A stretch of 6,910 nt of DNA, from NCBI GenBank assembly GCA_022837365.1, contig JALHHV010000070.1:8155-15064 (forward strand), given 5' to 3'. Below are positions 6,546 to 6,910 of the stretch, piece after piece. The translations under genes were made by a program, and so were the position numbers. This stretch comes from Desulfovibrio sp. Lineage in GTDB: Bacteria > Desulfobacterota > Desulfovibrionia > Desulfovibrionales > Desulfovibrionaceae. Every line of letters begins with the position of its first letter. The stretch's first letter is position 1. The notes below the pieces were generated by a model. It was not told the origin of the DNA, did not search any database, and saw nothing but the letters and a program-made list of their open reading frames with translations.

Positions 6546-6729
6546 GCCGGAATATCTCCGGCACGCTCCCCCCGCAATGGGCGGCGCAACTGCCGGAAAC
6601 CAGCCACCGCCTCGGGCCAGCCTACACCAGAACGCACCCCGGCGCGACAGGAACTTGCCGCGCCGGGTCCGCTCCGCACCGCATTGCGGGCAGGCGGCAA
6701 GGTACGGCAGAGGCAGCCCCCTAGGGGCT
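6546..6729. other. Kinase leader region with hairpins
   Basis: This noncoding stretch upstream of the kinase holds GCCGGA-ATATC-TCCGGC (6546-6562) and, at its far end, AGCCCC-CTA-GGGGCT (6715-6729). The latter is followed on the plus strand by ATTTCTAAATT and so resembles a weak rightward terminator. If the promoter candidate at 6733-6761 is correct, the kinase mRNA would have a leader of about 230 nt. I recognise no known riboswitch and no small gene here. Confidence 0.4.
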
Positions 6730-6732
6730 ATT

Positions 6733-6761
6733 TCTAAATTAGGATTTTCGTTCGTTGGCAA
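6733..6761 (-). promoter_or_regulatory. Candidate sigma-70 promoter for the kinase
   Basis: In the only clearly AT-rich patch of the window, the minus strand has TTGCCA (6761 to 6756; five of six against TTGACA) and, 17 bases on, TTTAGA (6738 to 6733), a poor -10 match. A TAGAAA is also available a little further on. The AT-rich setting and position ahead of the kinase favour a promoter; the weak -10 keeps confidence low. Confidence 0.35.
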
Positions 6762-6910
6762 GGAAAACGAGCCCGCCATGAGGGAGTATACTCTTATCGT
6801 ATTCGACCGACATGGCAGGCGAAGTTTGACCGCTCTGCGCACGATGCCCGTAAAGCTCGCAAGCTCGCTTAACGGGCACGCTTCGCGCCCTTCGGGTCGG
6901 ATGCCAACGG
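6762..6910. other. Noncoding window end with inverted repeats
   Basis: No gene is supported here. GAGTATACTC is a perfect 10-bp palindrome near 6785-6794 and contains TATACT in both directions. TGCCCGT (6845-6851) pairs with ACGGGCA (6872-6878) around a 20-nt loop that contains GCTCGC twice. Downstream, GGGCACGCTTCGCGCCC (6874-6890) and CCCTTCGGG (6888-6896) are short imperfect or small hairpins. An ATG at 6844 opens a frame to the window edge, but nothing supports it as a gene. This could be the trailer of a gene lying beyond the window. Confidence 0.4.

Noticed and set aside
3582..6737. Plus-strand frame of 1051 residues opposite the kinase
   Set aside because: It is rich in His, Gln, Gly and Arg with no domain. 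It is the antisense shadow of a kinase with all catalytic motifs.
6492..6842. N-terminal extension of the kinase, including a CPQCG zinc-knuckle-like motif
   Set aside because: It has no ribosome site at its upstream starts, runs through the AT-rich noncoding island, and lacks family similarity. A single CxxC is easily a chance event.
6844..6910. ATG frame open to the right edge
   Set aside because: It is only 22 codons, has no ribosome site, and lies within inverted repeats; the evidence is insufficient.

Overview
This is a GC-rich bacterial window with four genes I can support. From the + left end they are a chemotaxis coupling protein CheV (minus strand), a polytopic membrane protein with two Gate-type ("nucleoside recognition") halves (plus), a 57-residue TatA (minus), and a 921-residue cytosolic histidine kinase with about five PAS domains (minus). 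Very high G/C at third codon positions, the CheV N-terminus (MGQTGILLESGTNELEIVEF) and the kinase subfamily with a long insert after the H box suggest a high-GC Desulfovibrionaceae (Nitratidesulfovibrio/Desulfovibrio-like) delta-proteobacterium. That placement is inference from family resemblance, not a search result.

Layout: 1-317 is noncoding. It holds a near-consensus sigma-54-like sequence facing right and three hairpins, the last of which (16 bp) is the probable cheV terminator. cheV occupies 318-1415. The gap from 1416 to the Gate-protein gene holds the divergent control region and a tandem array of seven 10-bp units. The Gate protein runs from about 2086 (start uncertain, possibly 1864 or 1909) to 3210. 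It contains an in-frame 15-bp minisatellite coding for four SHMSG-like pentapeptides. The convergent gap 3211-3352 carries a 13-bp-stem inverted repeat and two neighbouring 14-bp tandem duplications. tatA lies at 3353-3526, and the 199-bp gap behind it is packed with palindromes. The histidine kinase is at 3726-6491. Its upstream region 6492-6910 holds a possible promoter in a small AT-rich island and several hairpins.

The genes do not form one obvious operon. cheV and the kinase are signal-transduction genes with separate control regions, and tatA is codirectional with the kinase but separated by a strong nested palindrome. CheV would couple chemoreceptors to CheA. The kinase has no receiver domain and no adjacent response regulator, so its partner lies elsewhere. 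No defence island, CRISPR array, transposon or phage gene was recognised. The most unusual signals are the three short-period tandem repeats of different unit size within 1.7 kb, the 40-residue insertion in the CheW domain of CheV, and the palindrome cluster ahead of tatA.
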